From NCBI RefSeq assembly GCF_001423585.1, contig NZ_LMOP01000008.1, positions 670,982 through 734,981 on the forward strand: 64,000 nucleotides of DNA, read 5' to 3'. Below, one piece after another: positions 21,431 to 29,914 of this stretch. The DNA is from Xanthomonas sp. Leaf148 (GTDB lineage: Bacteria; Pseudomonadota; Gammaproteobacteria; Xanthomonadales; Xanthomonadaceae). The position numbers and the translations under genes are program-made. Below the pieces are notes generated by a model. It saw nothing but the letters and a program-made list of their open reading frames with translations, made no database searches and was not told the origin of the DNA. Each line of letters starts with the position of its first letter. Positions within the stretch are counted from its first letter, which is position 1.

Positions 21431-22702
21431 TCAGTGAACGGTGACGCGCGGGGCGTCACCAAAATTGTCTGCACCGGACACCACCACGCGGTCGCCGACC
21501 TGCAGCCCGGACAGCACCTGCACCTCGCCCAGGCTGCTGACACCCGTGCGCACAGGGCGGCGCACTGCGGTGTTGCCATCCATCACATAGGCGTAGCTGC
21601 CGCCGGATTGCTCGACAAACGGGCCGCGTTCGACCTTGAGCACATTGCGACGCGTGTCCATCACCACGCGCGCGCTCATGCGCTGACTCTGGCGCAGGCC
21701 CGGCGGCTGCTTGTCGGTAAAGCGGATGCGTGCGGTGACTTCGCCGTTGACCACTTCCGGCGACACCGCCGAAATGGCACCGGGGAAGGGTTCGCCGCTG
21801 CCGCTTGTGAGCTGGGCCGGCATGCCGATCGCCAGATCGCGCGCGAAGCTTTCCGGCACCTTGATCTCCACTTCAAATTTGGACAGATCCACCACACCCA
21901 GGATCGGTGCGTTCGCTGCGACCTGGGTGTGTTGCACCGCCTGCACCTGGCCGACCTGGCCATCGAATGGCGACAGCAGCGTCAGTGCGTCGACCTGGCG
22001 CTGCACCTCGGCCACCACTGCGCGTTGGCGGTCGGCCAGCAAACGTTTGTTGCGCGAATCCAGATCCGCACCCTGGCTCTTCAACGACGCATCCCGCTCG
22101 GCGTGCTGTAGGTCGATGTCGGTTTTCTTCAAGGTGTCCTGCGCCTTGGCCAGCTCCACCTGCGGCACCGCGCCGCCGTCGTAGCCGCGCTGATAGCGCT
22201 CCAGGTCGCGCGCGGCGGCCTGCTTGTCGATCTTGGCCTGGTCGGTGAGCTTGCTGGCGTTGGCACGGGCAAGCGTGGCGTCCAGCCCTGCGCGGCTGGA
22301 CTCGGCTTCCAGTCCGGCCAGGGTGGCTTGTTCCTGCGCCAGCTTGCTGCGCAGTTCCGGGCTGTCGATCCGCGCCAGCTCCTGGCCCTGCTTGACCACA
22401 TCGCCGGCCACCACGCTCAGCGTCACCGTGCCGGCCGAGATGGCGTACAGCACCGGGCTGTTGGCGGCGATCACCCGGCCATCGGCGGCGATGTCGCGTA
22501 CCAGATCGCCCTGGCTCACCGTGGCGATCCGCACCCGGCTGGCATCGAACGAACTGCTGCCGGCGCTCCACGCGCTGATCGCCCAACCGATACTGGCCAG
22601 CACCGCCACGGTGGCGACGGTGGGCCACAGCCAACGGCGCCATGGCGCGTGGTGGGCGGGGGTACGGAGAACCTGGTCCTGGGCAGAGGTGTCGCGAATC
22701 AT
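21431..22702 (-). CDS. HlyD/MacA-type periplasmic adaptor
   Basis: A 423-residue membrane-fusion protein. A single N-terminal membrane anchor (about residues 27-45) is followed by a biotinyl-lipoyl half motif (VVAGDVVKQGQELARIDSPE), a long alpha-helical hairpin, the second lipoyl half (LLSPFDGQVGQVQAV) and a beta-barrel domain. The start ATG at 22702 lies about 20 bases below a sigma-54 promoter. It is the first gene of the unit adaptor-ATPase-permease-permease-PDZ-regulator-kinase. Confidence 0.93.
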   Translation of the reverse strand: MIRDTSAQDQVLRTPAHHAPWRRWLWPTVATVAVLASIGWAISAWSAGSSSFDASRVRIATVSQGDLVRDIAADGRVIAANSPVLYAISAGTVTLSVVAGDVVKQGQELARIDSPELRSKLAQEQATLAGLEAESSRAGLDATLARANASKLTDQAKIDKQAAARDLERYQRGYDGGAVPQVELAKAQDTLKKTDIDLQHAERDASLKSQGADLDSRNKRLLADRQRAVVAEVQRQVDALTLLSPFDGQVGQVQAVQHTQVAANAPILGVVDLSKFEVEIKVPESFARDLAIGMPAQLTSGSGEPFPGAISAVSPEVVNGEVTARIRFTDKQPPGLRQSQRMSARVVMDTRRNVLKVERGPFVEQSGGSYAYVMDGNTAVRRPVRTGVSSLGEVQVLSGLQVGDRVVVSGADNFGDAPRVTVH

Positions 22703-22734
22703 GGTCGGCGTGCTCGGTGGCGTCACGCTGACAA

Positions 22735-22750
22735 AGCAGGGCGCGTGCCA
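22735..22750 (-). promoter_or_regulatory. Sigma-54 promoter of the export unit
   Basis: On the minus strand the sequence reads TGGCACGCGCCCTGCT. Against the consensus TGGCACG-N4-TTGCW it differs at one base (C for T at the first T of the -12 element), with the invariant GG and GC correctly spaced. It lies 33 bases upstream of the adaptor start, and the unit encodes its own sigma-54 activator. Confidence 0.8.
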
Positions 22751-22795
22751 ACTGCCAAGTGGCTGAAATAAAAGACATTCATCCCGGATGGGCGC

Positions 22796-22873
22796 GTGTC
22801 CGCAGTGTCCGCGGACACCGACGCGGACACGCTGTCCGGGCACGGTCATGCAGTGGACAACAGCGGACACGCT
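22796..22873. promoter_or_regulatory. Cluster of TGTCC/GGACA palindromes, candidate activator sites
   Basis: The region holds a perfect 14-bp palindrome GTGTCCGCGGACAC at 22805-22818, an inverted repeat CGGACA-CGC-TGTCCG at 22824-22838, and further GTGTCCG and CGGACAC half sites. It lies about 50-120 bases upstream of the sigma-54 promoter, where enhancer sites for NtrC-type activators are expected, and ends about 35 bases before glmS on the other strand. Confidence 0.65.
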
Positions 22874-22907
22874 AAAATGCCGGCCTTCTTCCTAAAGAGC
22901 TGTCCCT

Positions 22908-24737
22908 ATGTGCGGCATTGTCGGAGCGATCGCCGGGCGCGATGTGGTCCCGGTCCTGATCGAAGGACTCAAGCGCCTGGAATACCGGGGCTACGATTCT
23001 TCCGGCATTGCGGTGCTCGATGGCGCGCAGGTGCGGCGGGTGCGGCGCACCGGGCGGGTGGTCGAGATGGCGCAGGCGGCGCAGGCCGAACAGTTCGGCG
23101 CAACGCTGGGCATCGGCCATACCCGCTGGGCCACCCACGGCGGCGTCACCGAAGCCAATGCGCACCCGCACATCAGTGCCGGCGTGGCGCTGGTGCATAA
23201 CGGCATCATCGAAAACCACGAAGAACAGCGCGAAAAGCTGCGTGCGCTCGGCTACAGCTTCGAGTCGCAGACCGACACCGAAGTCATCGCGCATCTGATC
23301 CATCACCATCTGGCCGACGCGGGCGATTTGCTCAGCGCGCTGCAGCGCACGGTCAAGGAACTCACCGGCGCCTACGCGCTGGCGGTGATGAGCCAGGCCG
23401 AGCCGGAGCGGTTTGTCTGCGCGCGCATGGGCTGCCCGTTGTTGATCGGCGTGGGCGAGGGCGAAAACTTCGTCGCCTCCGATGTCTCGGCCATCGTGCA
23501 GGCCACCCGTCAGGTGATCTTCCTGGAAGAAGGCGATACCGCCGAGCTGCGTCGCGAGGGCGTGCGCATCTTCGATGCCAACGACGCGCCGGTCGAGCGC
23601 CCGCTGCATCTGTCCGATGTGTCGCTGGCATCGCTGGAGCTGGGGCCGTTCCGCCATTTCATGCAGAAGGAAATCCACGAGCAGCCGCGTGCGCTGGCCG
23701 ACACCATCGAAGCGGCGATCGATGCGAAGGGCTTCCCGGCGTCGCTGTTTGGTGCCAACGCAGAAGCGGTGTTGCGCGAGATCGAAGGCGTGCAGATCCT
23801 GGCCTGCGGCACCAGCTATTACGCCGGCATGACCGCGCGCTACTGGATCGAAGCCATCGCCGGGCTGCCGTGCAGCGTGGAGATCGCCAGCGAATACCGT
23901 TACCGCGCTGCGTACGCCAATCCCAAGCATCTGATCGTCACCATTTCGCAGTCCGGCGAAACGCTGGACACGATGGAGGCGCTGAAATACGCAAAATCGC
24001 TGGGCCATCTGCATACGCTGTCGATCTGCAACGTGCCCGAGAGCGCGATCCCGCGCGCCAGCGAACTGGTTTGCTACACACGCGCCGGCGCCGAAATCGG
24101 GGTGGCCTCGACCAAGGCGTTCACCACCCAGCTGGCGGTGCTGTTCCAGCTCACCATGGTGCTGGGCAAGCTGCAGGGCCGCATCAGCGAGGCTGAAGAA
24201 GCCGATTATCTGGAGCAGCTGCGCTTCCTGCCCGGCAGCGTGCAACACGCCTTGAATCTGGAACCGCAGATCATGGCCTGGGCCGAGCGCTTCTCACCGA
24301 AGGAAAATGCGCTGTTTCTCGGCCGCGGCCTGCATTACCCGATCGCGCTGGAAGGCGCGCTCAAGCTCAAGGAAATCTCGTATATCCACGCCGAAGCGTA
24401 TCCGGCCGGCGAATTGAAGCACGGCCCGCTGGCGCTGGTGGATGCGGCCATGCCCGTGGTGGTGATCGCACCGAACGACCGGCTGCTTGAAAAGGTTAAA
24501 TCCAATATGCAGGAAGTGCGCGCACGCGGCGGCGAGCTGTTCGTGTTCGCCGACCAGGACAGCCACTTCAGCGAGTCCGAAGGCGTGCACGTGATCCGCA
24601 CCCCGCGCCACGCCGGCGTGCTGTCGCCGGTGATCCACACCATCCCGGTGCAGCTGCTGGCGTATCACACCGCACTGGCACGCGGCACCGACGTGGACAA
24701 GCCGCGTAACCTGGCCAAGTCGGTGACGGTGGAGTAA
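22908..24737 (+). CDS. glmS: Glutamine-fructose-6-phosphate aminotransferase (isomerizing)
   Basis: A 609-residue enzyme that makes glucosamine-6-phosphate, the entry step to UDP-GlcNAc. After Met removal the N-terminal Cys of MCGIVGAI is the glutaminase nucleophile. [11 protein letters not shown] and two SIS domains follow ([14 protein letters not shown] near residue 350), and the protein ends [13 protein letters not shown]. Length equals E. coli GlmS. It is divergent from the export unit, and the two share the palindrome-rich spacer. Confidence 0.98.
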   Translation: MCGIVGAIAGRDVVPVLIEGLKRLEYRGYDSSGIAVLDGAQVRRVRRTGRVVEMAQAAQAEQFGATLGIGHTRWATHGGVTEANAHPHISAGVALVHNGIIENHEEQREKLRALGYSFESQTDTEVIAHLIHHHLADAGDLLSALQRTVKELTGAYALAVMSQAEPERFVCARMGCPLLIGVGEGENFVASDVSAIVQATRQVIFLEEGDTAELRREGVRIFDANDAPVERPLHLSDVSLASLELGPFRHFMQKEIHEQPRALADTIEAAIDAKGFPASLFGANAEAVLREIEGVQILACGTSYYAGMTARYWIEAIAGLPCSVEIASEYRYRAAYANPKHLIVTISQSGETLDTMEALKYAKSLGHLHTLSICNVPESAIPRASELVCYTRAGAEIGVASTKAFTTQLAVLFQLTMVLGKLQGRISEAEEADYLEQLRFLPGSVQHALNLEPQIMAWAERFSPKENALFLGRGLHYPIALEGALKLKEISYIHAEAYPAGELKHGPLALVDAAMPVVVIAPNDRLLEKVKSNMQEVRARGGELFVFADQDSHFSESEGVHVIRTPRHAGVLSPVIHTIPVQLLAYHTALARGTDVDKPRNLAKSVTVE

Positions 24738-24785
24738 CGCCAGCGCTGCTTGCGTGCAGCGCCGGCGTCCATCCGGGAGTGCGCG

Positions 24786-27287
24786 CTAGCGGTTGAGTGC
24801 TGCGCAGGTGCTGGCGTCAGTGCTTGTGCAAAGCATGTTGCCGTTGCCAGGGCGGGGCTCATTGATCAAGCGCTGCGGTTCGCCTCCGCCCGCAGTGCGA
24901 TTGGCGCGGATCAGCGAGTCTTTGACGTTTTCATTCTGAATTCGAAACGCCGGGACGATGTTGTTCTCCAGCAGCGAATTGCTCACCCGATCCCACAGCC
25001 CAACGCTGCCGCTCGCACCGGTGGCAAACCGGTTGTTGCGGATGATGGCGGTACTGAGAACGGAGCCGGTGTACGTGCGGTTCTGCAGATCTTCGCCTTG
25101 GCTGATCATCCGATTGCCGCCATGTACGGTAAACGTTGCGGTCGAGTCTTGCGACGACAATGGATTCGTCGTCGCCTCGGCGGTGACTTCATTGTTGAGC
25201 ATTTGCGAATGCCAACCGGGTAGCAGCGCCTGGGCATCGGTGTAAAAACCGTTCGGCTGCACCAGGCTCCCGCCGAAGCGATTAAAACGGTTGTACGCAT
25301 GGATCACATCAGCGGATGGATAAAAGTTGGTGACAGGGCCGGACCCGTTGTAATCGTTGTTGACGAACAGCATCCTGCCATTGGTCGTCACGATGCTCAG
25401 ATCCGATTGCTGATCAGGGGGGATCTGCCAGGCGCTGTCTAGGGTGACGGTGTTGCCGAGAGTCAGCGGGTTGCCTGTCAGGTAGCGCTGCTGTCCGGTG
25501 CCTTTTCCAGCAACGATCATCGCTGAGTTGCCGTCGGCATTGCAGCGGTACGCCAGATCGATGGCTTGCCTTGCCAATGTCAGTTGCTTCCCCGAGACCG
25601 CAGCAGCCTTCCCGAAGTAGTTGCCCGTGCCTTCGTCCATCGTGAGCTGCCACGGTGGGGGCTCGGCGTCGACTGGGTATTGATTGGCGTTGTTGGCGTA
25701 ATACACATCCCGGCTTGGCGCGCTGAATTGCAGTTCCGACGGTGTGCCGTAATAGGGTGCCCCTGCAGAAATGTTCCTGTTGTGGGTGATGAGCGCGTTC
25801 TGCGCGTCGTGGTTGAACGCCAGCGCCGTCTCGTGCCAACGCAAGGTATTGCCCTGCACTGTCACGCCATAAACATTGCTGTCCATGAAAATCGGTTTGC
25901 TACTGGTGATGTCGTTACCGGAGATCTGCAAGTTGGACGTATCCATGGCCTTGATGCCGGTCGTGTGCGGATCGGTTCTTGTCCGATCTGACGACTTGCC
26001 GAGTGTGATGATTGAGTCGCGTACGAACGGAATCGAATGCAGGTCCTCGACGGACATGTGTTCGAACAGGATTGCACTGCCTTCGCGCAGATTCGGCGCA
26101 TTGATGGAGAGATCGCGTATGCCATACACGCCAGCGGCATAATTGATCGGGCGGCCACATTTAGGTTGTTTGGCCTGGTTGTAGGCAGTGGAGCCACCCT
26201 TGAAGATCACCGCCGGCGCATCCTTTCTGCCGACCACCTGCGGAAAGTTCAGCACGGTTGCCTGCTTGCCCGCACCTGCGATGACTGTGTGGTTGGGGAT
26301 ATTGTCGAAGCCTCGGCCGGACAAGGTGTAGCTGCCCGCAGGAATGGACACCACGCCACCCTTTGCATTGGCCGCGCAGGCGAATGCGGCCGCAAAGCTG
26401 GCGTCGTCCGAAGCGCCGTTGCCGATGGGCGGCGCGACATTGCATCGGGTTTGCGGCCAATTGGTTGCATACCCGATGTTGATACTGGTGATGGTAGTGC
26501 GCGGCGCCGTGCGATCCGGTCCGCTGCCGAAGTTTTGATAACGACTCCATGCGCTTGGGCCACCGGAGCCATTGTGTAGATACAGCTCATAATCGCCTTG
26601 CGGCACGTCGGCGGGAATGGCAAAACTCTGCACATACATGCCTTCCTTCGGATTGGAGAGATCTGCGCTCAGGATTCGCTGCACGCTTCCGTTTCTGACC
26701 AATGCGATCCGTACCGGTTGGCTCGATGCCGACATTCTGCCCAGTGCCGTGCCGAAGACGTTGAGTCTGCCGCCTGGAGACGCACCACCGCCGACGTTGC
26801 CTTGCACGAACCAGATATCCGGCGCATTCACCAGCGTTGTCGCACCGGTCCCGATGCCGGTGACTATCCGATACGCGTAGACGCCGCGCGCACGATCAGG
26901 CAGCTGAAACTTGAGTGATTGCTCGGTGGCTTGGCTCGGCACCACGTTGATCCAACCACTGTTGGTGCTGTCGGCGACATCCAATGGGCTGCCTACTGCG
27001 CCATCGTCGAGCCGGGTAAGGCGCACTGTGGCGGTTGGGTTGAGATTGCCGCCGCTCACGACAACCGTCTCGTTGCGATCGACCGGCTGCGATGCCCAGA
27101 ACGTCATTGCGGTACCTGGCGGCACCTCGTCAGGCCGTGGATAAGCAAGCGATGCAGGAGAAGCCGCGCCTCCCGTGCGCGCTTGGTTAGCGCCCAGATC
27201 AGGCCGTTGGGATGCGCTGCCATCAGTGCTGGCAACGCAAAGCGTCGCTGCGATAAAGGCCGTAAGTTTGGAGGTTTTTACACCCAT
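24786..27287 (-). CDS. Large secreted beta-helix protein, pectate-lyase superfamily fold
   Basis: An 833-residue protein with a signal peptide (about residues 1-26). Residues about 50-270 form beta-sandwich-like domains, with VDRNETVVVSGGNLNPTATV near the start. From about residue 285 there is the typical opening of pectate-lyase-superfamily helices: NGASDDASFAAAFACAANA, then GGVVSIPAGSYTLSG. Many N-x-I/V turns follow (LQISGNDIT, VTVQGNTLRW, AIIRNNRF, SLLENNIV). No catalytic triad can be assigned, so the substrate is unknown; a surface or phage-tailspike-like polysaccharide role is possible. AGGAG precedes the ATG, and a small hairpin lies in its leader at 27305-27322. Confidence 0.75.
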   Translation of the reverse strand: MGVKTSKLTAFIAATLCVASTDGSASQRPDLGANQARTGGAASPASLAYPRPDEVPPGTAMTFWASQPVDRNETVVVSGGNLNPTATVRLTRLDDGAVGSPLDVADSTNSGWINVVPSQATEQSLKFQLPDRARGVYAYRIVTGIGTGATTLVNAPDIWFVQGNVGGGASPGGRLNVFGTALGRMSASSQPVRIALVRNGSVQRILSADLSNPKEGMYVQSFAIPADVPQGDYELYLHNGSGGPSAWSRYQNFGSGPDRTAPRTTITSINIGYATNWPQTRCNVAPPIGNGASDDASFAAAFACAANAKGGVVSIPAGSYTLSGRGFDNIPNHTVIAGAGKQATVLNFPQVVGRKDAPAVIFKGGSTAYNQAKQPKCGRPINYAAGVYGIRDLSINAPNLREGSAILFEHMSVEDLHSIPFVRDSIITLGKSSDRTRTDPHTTGIKAMDTSNLQISGNDITSSKPIFMDSNVYGVTVQGNTLRWHETALAFNHDAQNALITHNRNISAGAPYYGTPSELQFSAPSRDVYYANNANQYPVDAEPPPWQLTMDEGTGNYFGKAAAVSGKQLTLARQAIDLAYRCNADGNSAMIVAGKGTGQQRYLTGNPLTLGNTVTLDSAWQIPPDQQSDLSIVTTNGRMLFVNNDYNGSGPVTNFYPSADVIHAYNRFNRFGGSLVQPNGFYTDAQALLPGWHSQMLNNEVTAEATTNPLSSQDSTATFTVHGGNRMISQGEDLQNRTYTGSVLSTAIIRNNRFATGASGSVGLWDRVSNSLLENNIVPAFRIQNENVKDSLIRANRTAGGGEPQRLINEPRPGNGNMLCTSTDASTCAALNR

Positions 27288-27925
27288 GTCGGATCACTCC
27301 TGATGCGGAAGCGAAGGGCTTCCGGAACGTGCGACCACCACGCGATGCGTTGCGCAAGGATCGTGCAAGACGGTTCAACGGTTATTGCTGGATGACGACA
27401 GCGGTGCATCGCACACGCGCATGCGCCTGCTACAACCGCAGAACCATGATGCTCAGTGGCGTGGGGCTCGCCGAGCAGCGGCCATCCTAGAGATGCGCAG
27501 CTGTTTGAATGCGAACAGATGTCACACAGTCGTGCTCGCTTGGTTCCAATGTCTCGCTGCGGGAGCCAAGTCACTCTTTGAGACATGTGAAGGCGATATG
27601 GGGTGGTCGCCCGCTGCCGCATCGCGCTGCGGAATCGTTCGCTTCCCTCCGCCCTCGTGACGGAATCATTCTGCGATGCGATGCGATCGGCAAGGCAGCG
27701 ATTGCGAGTGGAGCGTGCATCGCCGTGGTTGCGCAGTAGTCGCGAGGCGCAGACATCTCTGCTGTTGCGAGTGGCGCGGGTCGATTCGCGCAACGACCAT
27801 ACTTGCCTGACGGCCGGCAGCAGCTTGGTCAGCGGTTTCTGGCGCTCGAGCACAGCCTCTGCCAACGCTTTGGCCCAGGTTATGCATAAGCTTCTTGCGA
27901 GGGTCCACACCACGCAGGAGGACGT

Positions 27926-28399
27926 ATGCAAGAGTCTTTCAAACAGGGGGCGCCGGCCGAATTGTGGCAGGCGTTGGTGCGCGAGGCGGGGCAGCGGATC
28001 GCACGTCCGCTGGACGAGTCGCGCGAGCATTATCTGGTCTTCGTATTGCTGCGCTTTCAGCGCGATGCGCATCTGCTGTCGCGCACGCAGGCATTGGCGT
28101 GGTTGCACGCGCAGGAGCAGGTCGGCAGTGTGCGTGCCGATTTGTTGCGGGATGTGGGCGACGGCTGTCTGCTGATTGCCGGGTTGTTTCCCGGCCTGGC
28201 ACAACGCCGCCGGGTCAGCGTGGACTACTTCATCGATCTCGGCCGCGGCGCCTATTCCGACGTCGCCGACACCCGCTGCAGTGATGCAAGCCTGTTCGCG
28301 CAACTGGCCGACAGTTATCGCGAGTTGGTCCGCATCCTTGCTGCATTACGCACGCCACCCAATTGGCAACCTGGAGCGGGCGGGATCTTGCATGCCTGA
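27926..28399 (+). CDS. Conserved hypothetical cytoplasmic protein
   Basis: A 157-residue protein without signal peptide or membrane segment, mostly alpha-helical, with RPLDESREHYLVFVLLRFQR near the start and an SVDYFIDLGRGAYSDVA segment. A strong GGAGG lies 5 bases before the ATG. I do not recognise the family. The 27288-27925 gap before it contains the promoter side of the beta-helix gene and no other feature I can support. Confidence 0.6.
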   Translation: MQESFKQGAPAELWQALVREAGQRIARPLDESREHYLVFVLLRFQRDAHLLSRTQALAWLHAQEQVGSVRADLLRDVGDGCLLIAGLFPGLAQRRRVSVDYFIDLGRGAYSDVADTRCSDASLFAQLADSYRELVRILAALRTPPNWQPGAGGILHA

Positions 28400-28634
28400 G
28401 CAGTGAGCCTGGGCAGGGGTGGTCCCGACACACGCGTCGGGTCCGCCCCGACTGCGATTGCCCGCGTCTGCGCGCACACTACCCCGGCAGGCAGATCCGC
28501 CGGGTAAGTGCCATTACCCCCATGATCAATGCCCTGCAGTGTTGATCGTCGTAGCGTCGATGCGCTGCGGCGCATCGTGCGCGCAGCATGGGGGACATGC
28601 TGCGCGTCGCAATCATCCAGAGGGACGTGGATTC

Positions 28635-29780
28635 ATGAAGACGTGTATCGCGGCGGTGCTGTTGGCACTGCCTGGGCTTGCTATTGCACAAGACCTGCCG
28701 CCGGGCTATGCCGGTGAGGGCGGAATGACGCTGCAGGAAATCGACCCTGCCATCTATGCGTATCACTACGACCACGGCTTCGTGGGCGAAGATGCGATGG
28801 GCTGGGATCCTGCACTGCAGTTCGCCTGGTCGCGCATCGCCGCTGCCGAGGTTTGCGCACAGCAACCGCCATCGGATGCGGTGATCGCCAAGCTGGTGGA
28901 GCAGTACGGCAAGGATGCCGTGGTGCATCAGACAAACGGCATCGGTTTCCATGCAGCGCAGATGCGGGCAGCTGCCACGTTTTGTACGCCTGCGCGCGTG
29001 ACGGAAGCCGCTGCGGTGGTACCTGCGTTGGCGGGCGGTGATTTTTCCACGGCAATCGCCTATGCGGCGGCGGCTGAAGCGGGGACGATTGCGGTTGCGC
29101 CGGCAGAAGGGCAGCCATCGACGCAAACACCAGCCGATGTAGAGGATGTCACTACACCGTCGTCTGACTGGGCCTTGCAGCTTCCGTTACATTCCAGCAT
29201 GCGGGTAGGCTCGAACGGTCTGCCCAACGGCGATGAAATGTTGCGCGTGGTGCGGCGCGGGCATACCGGAGCGTTAGTGGGGTTGCAGATCGCGACCAGC
29301 TTGTTTGCACGCGGCGTTACTGTATCTGCCTTCAGCAAGGGTCAGCTGAAAGGCGAGAAGATGGAAGGTGTGGGCAATCCCGGTTATCAACTGCAGCGCG
29401 ATGCGGTCAACGCGCATTTGAAGACCTACTTCACCGGGCATCCGGCAGCGCTGCCGGTGGATCGGTTCCCATTGCAGGTGCTGATGTCCGACTGGCTGCT
29501 GGTTTATCAGAGCCTGGCTGACACCAAATCGCCCTACGAATTACGCTACGCAGTGACGATCGGCGGGGAACGCACGGGCCTTCTCAAGCGCAAGGCGAGC
29601 CCAGTCAGTCTGGACTGTACGCCCACACCGCGCACCGCCTCGTTGGAAGAGTGGGAAGCCAACGATTACGCATTGGTCAAAGAGGCCGCACAAGCCTATA
29701 GCGACGAATGCGCAGCGAAATTCGCCGAGCGGTTGCCGCAGTGGTTTCCCGACAGAGCGGCTGTTGCGGCGTCCAACTGA
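28635..29780 (+). CDS. Hypothetical exported protein
   Basis: A 381-residue protein with a short clear signal peptide (MKTCIAAVLLALPGLAIA-QD). Domains were not recognised. Four Cys in the mature part (CAQQ, TFCTP, DCTP and DECAA) could form disulfides in the periplasm. Residues 145-175 are a low-complexity Thr/Pro/Ala linker separating an N-terminal part from a C-terminal part. The ATG at 28635 is chosen for the signal peptide; the frame is open upstream to 28419. A strong terminator follows. Confidence 0.65.
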   Translation: MKTCIAAVLLALPGLAIAQDLPPGYAGEGGMTLQEIDPAIYAYHYDHGFVGEDAMGWDPALQFAWSRIAAAEVCAQQPPSDAVIAKLVEQYGKDAVVHQTNGIGFHAAQMRAAATFCTPARVTEAAAVVPALAGGDFSTAIAYAAAAEAGTIAVAPAEGQPSTQTPADVEDVTTPSSDWALQLPLHSSMRVGSNGLPNGDEMLRVVRRGHTGALVGLQIATSLFARGVTVSAFSKGQLKGEKMEGVGNPGYQLQRDAVNAHLKTYFTGHPAALPVDRFPLQVLMSDWLLVYQSLADTKSPYELRYAVTIGGERTGLLKRKASPVSLDCTPTPRTASLEEWEANDYALVKEAAQAYSDECAAKFAERLPQWFPDRAAVAASN

Positions 29781-29858
29781 ATCGCCAAATCTGTCGACGC
29801 CGGATATCCGACGCCTGATGTAATCCGACAAGAATCACGGGAAATGCATCCCTAAACC

Positions 29859-29894
29859 ACAAGGGGCACTGATCCATCGATCAGTGCCCCTTGT
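29859..29894. terminator. Strong bidirectional terminator
   Basis: ACAAGGGGCACTGATC pairs perfectly (16 bp) with GATCAGTGCCCCTTGT around the loop CATC. It lies between the convergent exported-protein gene and the effector gene. Confidence 0.9.
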
Positions 29895-29914
29895 GTCTTC
29901 CTATTGCAGAACGA

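Noticed and set aside
27603-28175. 190-codon plus-strand frame before and over the gene at 27926
   Set aside because: Arg/Ser/Ala-rich, no ribosome binding site, and it overlaps the better-supported frame with GGAGG.
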